The translations under genes and the position numbers were made by a program. A DNA stretch of 64,000 bases from the NCBI GenBank assembly GCA_963575745.1, contig CAUYUJ010009424.1, positions 66,001-130,000 on the forward strand. Direction: 5' to 3'. The notes beneath the pieces are model-generated. The model was not told the DNA's origin. It ran no database searches and saw only the letters and a program-made list of their open reading frames with translations. This DNA is from Prorocentrum cordatum. Taxonomy: Eukaryota; Sar; Dinophyceae; Prorocentrales; Prorocentraceae. This document shows positions 32,619 through 45,379 of the stretch, piece after piece; within the stretch, counting starts at the first letter, position 1; the number at the start of each line of letters is the position of its first letter.

Positions 32619-33346
32619 GGAGGAGGGAGGACGATGACGACGACGACGACGCAAGAGCGCGCGCGCACACTTTTGTTGAAAACCCGTGTTGCGAAACCTT
32701 GTGTTTTTGTATGTTTTTTTGGACGCACGATTTCGAAATCCTTCCGAAACCGGAGGTTTTTGAAGGATTTCGGCATATGCCCGCGACGACGCGCGCGTCT
32801 GCACTTCGTCCTATTTTTTGCAAAGGATTCTCGCGACGGCACACGCGCAAGGGCGTTCGACAGATTTCGACATGCGCGCGCGCGCGAAGCCCGTTTGGTA
32901 CATAGCATTTTGTGAAACTCTTGGAAAACCTATGGTTTTCTTCGGATTTTGCAAGAGTTCGCGCGTAAGCTTTTTTAGCAAATCAGTGTTGCGAAACCAT
33001 GTGTTTGTATATGTTGTTTGGGAAATTCAATTTTGAAATCTCTCCGGAACCGAAGGTTTTTGAAGGATTTCGGCATGCGCGCGCGACGACGCGCGCGTGT
33101 GCACTTCGTCCCGTTTTTTGCAAGGGATTCGTGAAAAAGTGCTATGTTAGAACAAAAAATGTCCCCGCATAGTGTTATTTGACAGGGAACCGCAGGGGGG
33201 GGGGGATACCGGCTTGGCTGGGATGGAATGAGTTCATATTTAGGATGGACATGTGGTCAGAATCATATGTGATTTGCAGCACGCGCGGGGGAGCCGATAA
33301 GTCCGGGGGGGGGGATAGAATGTATTATTCTTTTAGAAAGGAGAAT
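31837..33346 (+). repeat. Large tandem repeat, copy A (1.51 kb)
   Basis: The unit starts CAATCTTGACCGTCTTGAAG, then CCCACCCGCAACTTGGT, then a degenerate (GAC)n block (31965-32645). The tail carries TTGTTGAAAACCCGTGTTGC, two hairpin cores (about 32770 and 33071, CATGCGCGCGCGACGACGCG and variants), CATAGTGTTATTTGACAGGG, a G-run, CATATTTAGGATGGACATG and TTTTAGAAAGGAGAAT. Frames in the GAC block are Thr-, Asp- or Arg-rich by composition only. Confidence 0.93.
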
Positions 33347-34083
33347 CAATCTTGACCGTCTTGAAGCTGTCCTCTCCACTGCTCGTGCAAACATCCCAGC
33401 CTCCCACCCGCAACTTGGTCGCAAGACATCTTCAGACAAGACCGTGACGGTAGGTACTGCATGGCACTTGGCCACGACACCGATGCCGACGACGACAGCG
33501 ACATCGACGACGACGGCGCCGCCGACAGCGACTGCGACGACACCGACGACGTCTCCAATGTTTTCGACGACGACAACGACGACGACGACACCGACGACGA
33601 CGACAACGACGCCGACGACGACGACGAAGACGACGACGACGTCGCCAACGGAGACGACGACGAGGGAGGAGAAAAAACGACGACGGCGACAACGACGACA
33701 ACGACGATGGAGGAGGGAAGACGGCGACGACGCCAACGACGAAGAAGGAGGAAGGACGGCGACGCCGACGACGACAACGACGAGGGAGGAGGGAAGACGA
33801 CGACGATGACAACGACGACGAAGACGACGACGACGGCGACGAAATAGGAGGGACGACGACGAGACGCCGACGACGGACGACGACGACGAGGGAGGAGGAT
33901 AACGACGAGGGAGGAGTGAAGACCACGACGACGACGACGACGACGACGACGGCGACGAAATAGGAGGGACAACGACGAGACGCCGACGAAGACAACGAGG
34001 GAGGAAGGACGACCACGGCGACAACGACGACGGAAACGACGACGACGCCAAGACGATGACAACGACGACGAGGAAAGACAGAA

Positions 34084-34118
<35 letters not shown>

Positions 34119-34844
34119 GGGAGGAGGGAGGACGACGACGACGACGACGCAAGAGCGCGCGCGCACAATTTTGTTGAAAACCCGTGTTGCGGAACCTTGT
34201 GTTTTTGTATGTTTTTTGGACGCACGATTTCGAAATTCTTCCGAAACCTACGGTTTTTGAAGGATTTCGGCATGCGCGCGCGACGACGCGCGCGTGTGCA
34301 CTTCGTCCCGTTTTTTGCAAGGGATTCTCGCGACGGCACACGCGCAAGGGCGTTCGACAGATTTCGACATGCGCGCGCGCGAAGCCCGTTTGGTAGCATT
34401 TTGTGAAAATCTTGGAAAACCTATGGTTTTTTTTTCCAGATTTCGCAAGAGCTCGCGCGTAAGCTTTTTTTAGCAAATCAGTGTTGCGAAGCCAGGTTGT
34501 TTTTATATGTTTTTTTGGAAATTCAATTTTGAAATCTCTCCGGAACCGAAGGTTTTTGAAGGATTTCGGCATGCGCGCGCCACGACGCGCGCGTGCGCAC
34601 TTCGTCCCATTTTTTGCAAGGGATTCGTGAAAAGTGTTATGTTAGAACAAAAAATGTCCCCGCATAGTGTTTTTTACAAAGGGAACCGCAGGGGGGGGGA
34701 TACCGGCTTGGCTGGGATGGTATGAGTTCATATTTAGGATGGACATGTGGTCATAATCATATGTGATTTACAGCACGCGCGGGGGAGTCGATAAGTCCGG
34801 GGAAGGGGGGGGATAGAATGTATTATTCTTTTAGAAAGGAGAAT
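33347..34844 (+). repeat. Large tandem repeat, copy B (1.50 kb)
   Basis: Copy B is nearly identical to copy A over its whole length, including the pattern of imperfections in the GAC block. Hairpin cores lie at about 34271 and 34571. Confidence 0.93.
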
Positions 34845-35935
<1,091 letters not shown>

Positions 35936-37020
35936 ATTCACTTGCGAACTTGAAGTTGTCAACTCCGCTGCTCGCGCAATCGTCCCACCCACCCACCCGC
36001 AACTTGGTTTGCAAAACTCATGCGGGACCGAGCACAGATATCGCTCCGGGGTCGTCTTGGAGCCCTCGGGTGCGTCTCTAGAGCGCCCCAAGAAGGACGG
36101 AGAAGCAAAACGGCCGACGACGACGACGACGACGACGACGGCGGCGACGACGACGACGCCGACGTCGACGACGACGAAGACGAAGACGCCGACGCCGACG
36201 ACGACGACGAAGACGACGACGACGTCGCCAACGAAGACGACGACGAGGGAGGAGGGAGGACGACGACGGCGACAACGACAACGACGACAACGACCACAAC
36301 GAGGGAGGAGGGAGGACGGCGACGACGCGAACGACGAAGAAATAGGAAGGACGGCGACGCCGACGACGACAACGACGAGGGAGAAGGGAAGACGACGACG
36401 AGACGACGACGACGACAACGACGACGACGACGGCGACGAAATAGGAGGGACGACGACGAGACGCCGACGACAGACGACGACGACGACGACGACGAGGGAG
36501 GAGGAGGAAGGACGACCACGGCGACAACGACGACGGAAACGACCACGACGCCAAAGAGGACGACGACGACGAACACGAGGAAAGACACAGGACGACGTAG
36601 GCGACGACGACGACGACGACGCGGGAGGAGGGAGGACGGCGACGACGACGACGACGACAAAACGCCGCAAGAGCGCACGCGCACGCTTTTGTGGAAAATC
36701 CGTGTTGCGAAACCTTGTGTTGTTGTATGTTTTTGGGACGCGCGATTTTGAGATCCTCCCGAAACCGGGTTTTGAACGATTTCGGCGTACGCGCGCGACG
36801 ACGCGCGCGTCTGCATTTCGTTTCATTTGTTGCAGAGGGTTCTCGCGACGGCGCACGCGCAAGGGCGTTCGACAGATTTCGACATGCGCGCGCGACGCCC
36901 GTTTGGTAGCATGTTGTGAACATTTTGAAAAACTAATGGTTTTCTTAAGATTTCGCAAGAGCTCGCGCGTAAGTTTTTTTTTTTTTGAAAAAAAACAGCG
37001 TTACGATACCATGTGTGTTT
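35936..37020 (+). repeat. Large tandem repeat, copy D, left part
   Basis: The head (GCGAACTTGAAGTTGTC), a GAC block (36115-36660) and a hairpin core at about 36785 are present. The copy is interrupted at about 37020 by a linker and satellite array 2, and resumes near 38936. Confidence 0.85.
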
Positions 37021-37120
37021 TGTGTTTTTCCCAACCATCCTGTGGTGTTGGGTCCTCGTTTTGAAGAGACGGTGGTCCGCGTCTCCTCCTCTCCTCTCCT
37101 CTCCTCTCCTCGCCATCCTC
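37018..37120. repeat. Junction segment shared with 57731-57790 in reverse
   Basis: TGTTTTTCCCAACCATCCTG, GGGTCCTCGTTTTGAAGAG and ACGGTGGTCCGCG reappear as the reverse complement at 57731-57790. It is followed by a CTCCT run. Confidence 0.75.
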
Positions 37121-38510
37121 CCATTTCGGCACACCCCTCACACGTTTCGTGGCCCCACAGGGAGCTCCACCGAAGGCCCCATGGCTGCCGTCCGCATGCG
37201 TCCCGCACACCCATTTCGGCACACCCCTCACACGTTTCGTGGCCCCATAGGGAGCTCCACCGAAGGCCCCAGTGCTGCCGTCCGCATGCGTCCCGCACAC
37301 CCATTTCGGCACACCCCTCACACGTTTCGTGGCCCCATAGGGAGCTCCACCGAAGGCCCCAATGCGCGGCTGGCTGCCGTCCGCATGCGTCCCGCACACC
37401 CATTTCGGCACACCCCTCACACGTTTCGTGGCCCCACAGGGAGCTCCACCGAAGGCCCCAGTGCTGCCGTCCGCATGCGTCCCGCACACCCATTTCGGCA
37501 CACCCCTCACACGTTTCGTGGCCCCACAGGGAGCTCCACCGAAGGCCCCAGTGCTGCCGTCCGCATGCGTCCCGCACACCCATTTCGGCACACCCCTCAC
37601 ACGTTTCGTGGCCCCATAGGGAGCTCCACCGAAGGCCCCAGTGCTGCCGTCCGCATGCGTCCCGCACACCCATTTCGGCACACCCCTCACACCCCTCCAC
37701 CGAAGGCCCCACACGTTTCGTCAGCCCCATACCCAGCTCACAGGCTCCCGAAGGCCCCATGCTGCCGTCCGCATGCGTCCCGCACACCCATTTCGGCACA
37801 CCCCTCACACGTTTCGTGGCCCCATAGGGAGCTCCACCGAAGGCCCCATGGCTGCCGTCCGCATGCGTCCCGCACACCCATTTCGGCACACCCCTCACAC
37901 GTTTCGTGGCCCCACAGGGAGCTCCACCGAAGGCCCCAGTGCTGCCGTCCGCATGCGTCCCGCACACCCATTTCGGCACACCCCTCACACGTTTCGTGGC
38001 CCCATAGGGAGCTCCACCGAAGGCCCCATGGCTGCCGTCCGCATGCGTCCCGCACACCCATTTCGGCACACCCCTCACACGTTTCGTGGCCCCACAGGGA
38101 GCTCCACCGAAGGCCCCAGTGCTGCCGTCCGCATGCGTCCCGCACACCCATTTCGGCACACCCCTCACACGTTTCGTGGCCCCATAGGGAGCTCCACCGA
38201 AGGCCCCATGGCTGCCGTCCGCATGCGTCCCGCACACCCATTTCGGCACACCCCTCACACGTTTCGTGGCCCCACAGGGAGCTCCACCGAAGGCCCCAGT
38301 GCTGCCGTCCGCATGCGTCCCGCACACCCATTTCGGCACACCCCTCACACGTTTCGTGGCCCCATAGGGAGCTCCACCGAAGGCCCCATGGCTGCCGTCC
38401 GCATGCGTCCCGCACACCCATTTCGGCACACCCCTCACACGTTTCGTGGCCCCACAGGGAGCTCCACCGAAGGCCCCAGTGCTGCCGTCCGCATGCGTCC
38501 CGCACACCAG
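37121..38510 (-). repeat. Satellite array 2, 90-bp unit, about 15 copies, with a 180-bp higher-order period
   Basis: CCATTTCGGC recurs at 37121, 37211, 37301, 37400, 37490, 37580, 37670, 37788 and then every 90 bp to 38418. From 37788 on, two unit types alternate strictly: one with CCCATAGGG and CCCATGGCTG, the other with CCCACAGGG and CCCAGTGCTG, giving a 180-bp higher-order repeat. Because 90 is a multiple of three and the unit lacks stops in several frames, frames of up to 617 codons run through it on both strands. I read these as by-products. Confidence 0.96.
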
Positions 38511-38935
38511 GTGTGTGGCGTGCCGACATGGGCGTCGCGGCGCGCGGGCGCTGCCGTCGGGGTTCCCAGGGAAGCCCCCTGCAGAGGCGACGCTCAGAGT
38601 CACGAGTACCGAGAGTCACGCAGACCCAAACTGTTCACAGTCGTATACATACATTTACACTGGGCGTATCCATGCACGCATTCATGCGAATAGAATCAAT
38701 CGCGCGCAGATTCATTCATAATCAGACTCGCTCGCGATCCGACTCGCACGCGCTCAAGCTTTCATATTCGGACCTATCGTCTTCGTTCGTGTTGTGTACA
38801 CTGCCACGCATTTCGGCACACCCCTCATACGGCTCGTGGCCCCATAGGGAGCGCCACCGAAGTTGATATTCACAATTGCGGTACTCTCAACTGCATATGG
38901 TTGGGTCCTTCGCCAGGCTAATTTTGTGGAAACTA
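38511..38935 (-). repeat. Left linker arm of a large inverted repeat
   Basis: The segment is the reverse complement of 41471-41870 with moderate divergence. Shared words include GGGCGTCGCGGCGCGCGGGC, CAGACCCAAACTGTTCACA and GGTTGGGTCCTTCGCCAGGC. A lone satellite unit lies inside at about 38805-38862. Confidence 0.85.
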
Positions 38936-39249
38936 GATTGCGAAATCCTTCCGGCACCGAAGGTTTTTGAAGGATTTCGGCATGCGCGCGCGACGACGCG
39001 CGCGTGTGCACTTCGTCATTTTTTTGCAAGGGATTCGTGAGAAAGTGTTCGGTTAGAACAAAAGATGTCACCGCATAGTGCTTTTTCCACAAGGGAACCT
39101 CAGGGGGGGGAACCCGGCCCCCCCGGGATAGTGTACTGTCATATTCAGGATGGACATGTGGTCAGAATCGTATCTGATTGACATACCCGAAAGGGGGGCG
39201 ATAACGCCGGGGGGGTGGTAGAGTCTCTTTTCTTTTTAGAAAGGATAAT
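38936..39249 (+). repeat. Large tandem repeat, copy D, right part
   Basis: The hairpin core at 38981 is followed by the usual tail: CGCATAGTGCTTTTTCCAC, a G-run, CATATTCAGGATGGACATG and CTTTTTAGAAAGGATAATT. Confidence 0.85.
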
Positions 39250-40547
39250 TGATTTTTACCCATGATTTGACACATCCCACGCTCTTGCAAACATCCCACC
39301 CACCCACCCGCAACTTGGTTTGCAAAACCTCTTAAAACCGACTACGACGACACCGACGACAACGACTACGACGACACCGACGACGTCTCCGATGATTTCG
39401 GCGACGACAACGACGCCGACGACGACGAAGACGACGACGACGCCAACGAAGACGACGACGAGGGAGGAGGGAGGACGACGACGGCGACAACGACGACAAC
39501 GACGACAACGACGACAACGAGGGAGAAGGGAGGACGGCGACGACGCGAACGACAAAGAAATAGGAAGGACGGCGACGCCGACGACGACGACGACGACGAG
39601 GGAGGTGGGAAGACGACGACGAGACGACGACGACAACGACGACGACGACGGCGACGAAATAGGAGGGACGACGACGAGATGCCGACGACGGACGACGACG
39701 ACGACGAGGGAGGAGGAGGAAGGACGACCACGGCGACAACGACGACGGAAACGACCACGACGCCAAAGAGGACGACGACGACGAACACGAGGAAAGAAAC
39801 AGGACGACGTAGGCGACGACGACGACGACGCGGGAGGAGGGAGGACGGCGACGACGACGACGACGACGCCGCAAGAGCGCGCGCGCACGCTTTTGTTGAA
39901 AATCCGTGTTGCGAAACCTTGTTTTATTGTAGGTTTTTTGGACGCGCGATTTTGAGATCCTTCCGAAACGGGGTTTTGAACGATTTCGGCGTACGCGCGC
40001 GACGACGCGCGCGTCCGCATTTCGTTTCAATTTTTGCAGAGGATTCTCGCGACGGCACACGCGCAAGGGCGTTCGACAGATTTCGACATGCGCGCGCGCG
40101 ACGCTAATTTGGTAGCATGTTGTGAAAAATCTTGAAAAACCATTGTTTTCTTCAGATTTCGTAAGAGCTCGCGCGTAAGCTTGTTTAGCAAATCAGTGTT
40201 ACGAAACCATGTGTTGTTGTATGTTTGTTTGTGGAAACTCGATTGCGAAATCATTCAGGCACCGACGGTTTTTGAAGGATTTCGGCATGCGCGCGCGACG
40301 ACGCGCGCATGCGCACTTCGTCACATTTTCTGCAAGGGATTAGCGAACAAGTGCTATGTTAGAACAAAACACCGCATAGTGTTTTTTTCAAGGGAACCTG
40401 AGAGGGGGGGAACCTGGCCACCCGGGGATAGTGCACCTTCATATTTAGGATGGGCATGTGGTCAGAATCATATATGACTTACATACCCGAAAGGCGGGGC
40501 GATAACGCCGGGGGGGGTAGAGTCGATTCTCTTTTTAGAAAGGAGAA
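39250..40547 (+). repeat. Large tandem repeat, copy E (1.30 kb)
   Basis: CCCACCCGCAACTTGGT is followed by a GAC block (39345-39870), hairpin cores at about 39990 and 40287, and the standard tail ending TTTTTAGAAAGGAGAATC. Confidence 0.9.
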
Positions 40548-41470
40548 TCAATCTATGGGGCGCATTTCAAGTTGACGATCTTGAAGTTGCCACTCGCTCA
40601 AAAATCGCACCCACCCACACGCAAGTTGGCTTGCGAGACCCATGCGGCGGCGATTGCGATGAGTGCATGGTGTTGGCTGGTGTGTCTCTGTGGCCGCGCT
40701 AGCCCGCACATGCTCGCGCGCGCAGCGGCCAGCTAGTTTGGCGCGACCGACGCGGCCGTGGTGGCGCTGACCGATGGGCACATCCCAGTGGGCACTTCAC
40801 TGCGATTCGGCGACTTCGGCGGGCGCGGTATCATGGCAACGTCGACGACGTCATTCTCGGTGATGATAACAACGGTGTTGGTGACGATGATGGCAGCGGC
40901 GACGGCACGGCCAGTTACGGCGCCGATGCTGGGCACGCCGACGACGATGACGGCGTCCTCGCGTCGGCGATGATGGTTTTGGAAGGAGTTCGACGTGAGC
41001 GCGCGGCCGGCGCGCGAGAGTGGCCCGCATAGTATATTTGGACGAGGGTCGTCCCCCAGCAAAGCGCGCGCGCAAGGGCGTTCGAATGCTTTCGGCATGC
41101 GGCGCGATTGGCTCGTTTGGCGGAAATCAATGAACATGTTCAACAACAACTTACGGTTTCATTGAGGACTCGCAAGAGCGCGAGCGCCGTTCTTTTGAAA
41201 ACTGGTGCTGCGAAACCATTGTTTCTATTATTTTATTTTTTCTCGCCTGTCCTTTGTAGATTGTGAAATCCTTACGACGCCGGCAGTTCTCTAAAGGATT
41301 TTGGCATGCGCGCGACGACGCGCGCGCATGCACTTACTTGCATTTTTTGCGAACGGTTCTCGCGGCAGCACGCGCGCAAGGGCGTTCGAACGGTTTCGAC
41401 ATGCGCGCGCGCGAAGCCCACTTGGTAGCATTGCGAGAACATGTATAACATCTTTTTGCACATAAGAGAT
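40548..41470 (+). repeat. Large tandem repeat, copy F, diverged
   Basis: The head is GACGATCTTGAAGTTGCC, but in place of a GAC block it has unique-like sequence at about 40620-40990. That sequence is also found at 58330-58740 (GCGGCCAGCTAGTTTGGCGC, CGGGCACTTCACTGCG-type). A hairpin core lies at about 41305. Confidence 0.82.
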
Positions 41471-41870
41471 AACAAATAGCCTGGCGAAGGACCCAACCAT
41501 ACGCAGTTGTGAATACCGCAGTTGTGAATATGTTATTCGGTGGCGGTCCCTATGGGGCTACGAACCGTATGGGGGGTGTGCCGAATTGTGTGATAGGGTA
41601 CACAACACGAACGAAAACGATAGGTCTGAGTATAAAAGCTTGGGCGCGGGCGAGTCTAAGCGCGAGCGAGTCCGATTCTGAATGAATATGCGTGCGGTGG
41701 ATTCTATTTGCATGACTGCGAGCATGGAGTCGCCGACTGTACATGCATACGAGTGTGAATGGTTTGGGTCTGCCTGGCTCTGAGAAATCGCGACGCTGAC
41801 CGTAGCTTCCTGGGAACCCCGGCGGCAGCGCCCGCGCGCCGCGACGCCCATGTCGGCGCGCCCCACACGA
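41471..41870 (+). repeat. Right linker arm of the large inverted repeat
   Basis: It is the reverse complement of 38511-38935. It starts with TAGCCTGGCGAAGGACCCAA at 41476 and has one satellite unit near 41540-41590. The part next to the array (41871-42049) has no partner in the left arm. Confidence 0.85.
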
Positions 41871-42049
41871 GGATCGCGCCCGCTTCCTCCCCTTTTTTCC
41901 TTCCTCTTTGCCCGCGCAGTCCAAAGTTCAAGGCTGCGGGCGCCACGCTACGCGGAACCCCCGCGACGCGCGCAGGTCGGACGTCGACGACGGACGACGA
42001 CGACGACAAAGAAATCGGCCCTAAGGAAGCTGTCGGGACCACCTGTTCC

Positions 42050-43128
42050 TTACGGGGCCACGAAACGTGTGAGGGGTGTGCTGAGGTGGGTGTGCGGGAC
42101 GCATCCGGGCGGCACTACTGGGGCCTTCGGTGGGGCTCCCTATGGGGCCACGAAGCGTGTGAGCGGTGTGCCGGCCGAGTTGGGTGTGCGGGACGCATGC
42201 GGGCGGCGGCACTGGGGCCTTCGGTGGCCGAGATGGGTGTGCGGGACGCATGCGGCCAGCAGCACTGGGGTCTTCGGTGGAGCTCCCTGTGGGGCCACGA
42301 AACGTGTGAGGGGTGTGCCGAGGTGGGTGTGCGGGACGCATGCGGGCGGCGGCACTGGGGTCTTCGGTGGAGCTCCCTATGGGGCCACGAAACGTTTGAG
42401 GGGTGTGCCGAATTGGATGTGCGGGGCGCGTGCGTCCGGCGGCACTGGGGCCTTCGGTGGAGCTCCCTATGGGGCCACGAAGCGTGTGATGGGTGTGCCG
42501 AAATGGGTGGGCATGCAGGACGCATGCGGCCAGCAGCACTGGGGCCTTCGGTGGAGCTCCCTATGGGGCCACGAAGCGTGTGATGGGTGTGCCGAGATGG
42601 GTGTGCGGGACGCATGCGGGCGGCGGCACTGGGGTTTTCGGTGGAGCTCCCTATGGGGCCACGAAACGTTTGAGGGGTGTGCCGAGGTGGGTGTGCGGGA
42701 CGCATGCGGGCGGCTGCACTGGGGTCTTCGGTGGAGCTCCCTATGGGGCCACGAAGCGTGTGATGGGTGTGCCGAGATGGGTGTGCGGGACGCATGCGGG
42801 CGGCGGCACTGGGGCTTTCGGTGGAGCTCCCAGGGGCCACGAAACGTTTGAGGGGTGTGCCGAGGTGGGTGTGCGGGACGCATGCGGGCGGCGGCACTGG
42901 GGTTTTCGGTGGAGCTCCTTATGGGGCCACGAAACCTTTGAGGGGTGTGCCGAATTGGATGTGCGGGACGCGTGCGGCCAGCAGCACTGGGGTCATTCGG
43001 TTGAGCTCCCTATGGGGCCACGAAACGTGTGAGGTGTGTGCCGAGTTGGGAGTGCGGGACGCATGCGGGCGGCGGCACTGCGGCCTTCGGTGGAGCTCCC
43101 TATGGGGACACGAAACGTGTGAGGGGTG
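42050..43128 (+). repeat. Satellite array 3, 90-bp unit, about 12 copies
   Basis: The CTTCGGTGG box is at 42125, 42219, 42272, 42362, 42452, 42546, 42636, 42726, 42816, 42904, 42994 and 43085. That is a 90-bp period with one truncated unit and small indels. Units are less alike than in array 2, and their orientation is opposite. Confidence 0.95.
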
Positions 43129-43700
43129 ATGGTGTTAGTGACGGCGATGATGGTGACGATGATGGTGATGATGACGGGAGGAGGCTTTGACTATACTTAG
43201 CTCGTTGCAAGTTAGCTTGAGCGCAGCGGCCAACAGGACTGGCACAGGCTGCACACGAGAAGCCCGAGAGCATGGACGCTGAGCTGCTTCCGCTCTCGTC
43301 CCGAAAACTGTCAGGAGAGAGGTATTGGCGCTGAGGGAGGAGAGGAGAGGTATCATTACGAATGAGGAAGAGATAGCAGCGCCGTGCGAAGAGAGACATC
43401 AGCGGCACCCTGCTTCGTTGCCCATAGAAGGGCAGCCCTCGATGCAGAGAGCAGTGCGAGGCAGGAAAAAGAAAAGACCTGCCTGGGAGTGCCTTCCGAA
43501 TTTCGGGCTGCTATAAAGAAGGAAGAGCTGGACGGAGGGCCAAAATGGCCAGGCCGCATTGCGGCTGTCCAAACCTCCAGGGGAGGAGATCTGGACTGAA
43601 GGAGGAGCGAGGGAAGTCGTAAGAGGCGGGAGAGGAAGAAGGGCCGGAATGGCATGGCCGTGTTGCAGGGCGTACGCTGCAGCTGAGAGGCCTGTACGGG
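43129..43700. other. Boundary zone between satellite array 3 and the retroelement tail
   Basis: A GATGGTGACGATG-type run (43130-43180) is followed by unique sequence. Frames are below 145 codons on either strand with no motifs. Confidence 0.4.
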
Positions 43701-44895
43701 CCGACCGCGGCGGGGAGGTGGGTGTGCCTGGGCGCTAGCCGAGACCAGACAACAGAGACCCACCTCCGTGTGGCCCCTCACAGGCACACAGGGACCAAGG
43801 GGACCATGCTACACCTGGACGAGGGCCAGAGAGACAAGCCAAGGCCAGTTCCGCGTTCCTCCCACGAGGCACATATGTTTGCCGAGGCCTTGCTTCAGCC
43901 GCACAGCCAAGACGCACTGGGGCATGGTGCCTGTCTGCATATATGGCACCTTCGCTGGCCGCCTTAGCCGAGAGTTACTCGGCGGGGCTGTGCTGTAGCA
44001 TCGTCGAGGTATTGAGCTGCCAAGGTGAACCAAGAGTATTAGGCCAGCTCGCCACCTAGGAGACTCAGCCGTGGCGAGTCTGCGAATTGCTGTGTGAGCA
44101 AGCCGATCGCTGTATAGCGAGGCTGCTAAGAAGTGCCGCGTTGGCCCCACTCCTGCGGCAAGGTGAAAGGTCGAGCCCCTGATTGGCAACGACTCTTGCA
44201 CAGGCCCTCCAAGGGGGGCCGGTAAAAAGCAGAGTGACTAGGTGGGCTGCCGAGGTATGTATTAGGCTGGCCCCGCCCCTGTGTGGCGCATGACGGTTGC
44301 ATCATGGGCGCCCATCCCATATTACCCGAGATGGTGCCGACTGGATGCCGCACAGTTAAAGGCCTTACGGGCGCTGAAAGAGATGCAGCTGCAGCTGAAA
44401 GGCCTGCGCGGGCCGTCCGCGACGGGGAGGTGGGTGTGCCTGGGCGCTAGCCGAGACCAGACAACAGAGACCCACCTCCGCGTGGCCCCTCACAGGCACA
44501 CAGGGACCAAGGGGACCCTGCTACACCTGGACGGGGGCCAAAGAGATGCGTCGGGGCAGAGGCCACGTTCCTCTCATGAGGCACGAGTCTGCGAATTGCT
44601 GAGTGGGCCAGCTGATCGCTGTTTAGCGAGACTGTTAAAATGTGCTGCGCTGGCTGCACTAGTGCAGCAAAGTGAGAAGTCGCGCCCCTGAGTGGCGACT
44701 ACTCCTGGACAGGGCCCTCTAAAAGAGGGGCCGGTGGAGAAAAGAGCGCTAGGTGGGCTGCCGAGGTAAGTATTAGGCGGACGCCCCTGTGTGGCACATT
44801 TACGGTAGCGCCATGGGCACCCATCCCATATTGGCTGAGATGGTGTCGAATGGTGCCGCAAGAGCTGCAGTGAGAGTGTGCACCTGAAGGCCTCA
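43701..44895 (-). repeat. Duplicated modules with hairpin-forming boxes behind the retroelement ORFs
   Basis: Module 1 at about 43714-43840 recurs at 44426-44560, a 712-bp shift (GGAGGTGGGTGTGCCTGGGC, GACCCACCTCCG, CACAGGCACACAGGGACC). Module 2 at about 44068-44351 recurs at 44583-44865 (GAGTCTGCGAATTGCTG, AGGTGGGCTGCCGAGGTA, CCCATCCCATATT). In module 1 the boxes GGAGGTGGGT and ACCCACCTCC can pair (43714-43723 with 43758-43767; 44426-44435 with 44470-44479). The modules probably belong to the 3' untranslated end of the minus-strand element. Confidence 0.75.
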
Positions 44896-44992
44896 CTGCA
44901 GCGGAATGTATGCCGGCTTGGCCGGCCTTAAATTGGAGACGCGGTGTCTCCTTTATAAGAGTTTGGCTTGATTAAAGAAGGCTTGGGCTGAA

Positions 44993-45048
44993 TAGGTGGC
45001 GGGCTGCAGGCAAACCAGGATCTGCGCAGTGTGCTAACCCACCACCTA
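44993..45048. other. Hairpin, 13-bp arms (TAGGTGGCGGGCT)
   Basis: 44993-45005 pairs with 45036-45048, with two mismatches and a 30-nt loop. It is related to the hairpin at 45219-45298. Confidence 0.65.
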
Positions 45049-45218
45049 TGCGTGAGGACTCGGCCGTGGCGAGTCTGCGAATTGATATGTGTGAGCGGCG
45101 CTTAGCCGCCTCACTGTTAGCGGGAAGGGCTGGGCGCTGCTAGACTCGCGTGGCGTACAACTCAGCTATGCAGGGCGGCTCGACCGACCTTGAGTTGGAG
45201 CGGCATGGCTCCAGCTGT

Positions 45219-45298
45219 TTAGGTGGTGGGCTGCCGAGGTGGAGATAAGACGCTGAAAGGATGTGGAAAGGAAAGTATTGGGCGAGCCCACCACCTAA
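45219..45298. other. Perfect 14-bp stem hairpin (TTAGGTGGTGGGCT)
   Basis: 45219-45232 and 45285-45298 are exact reverse complements, with a 52-nt loop. The stem ends about 80 bp from the last stop codon of the minus-strand ORF series. Confidence 0.75.
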
Positions 45299-45379
45299 GT
45301 ATGCCCGCTGCTAGTGGCGCCGAGGTCGCTTAGGACGACCTAAAAGGGCGCTGACTGATGCGTCATTAGCGTGGCCCGC

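Noticed and set aside
37013-38866. 617-codon repeat protein
   Set aside because: The 90-bp satellite is open in several frames on both strands at once; there is no sign that one frame is favoured. Kept only as a finding to test.
36945-43128. CRISPR-like array of regularly spaced repeats
   Set aside because: Units are contiguous 90-bp satellites without unique spacers, and the DNA is eukaryotic.
43701-45300. tRNA-like or SINE modules
   Set aside because: The repeated hairpins recall tRNA-derived elements, but no A/B box pair or cloverleaf could be fitted.
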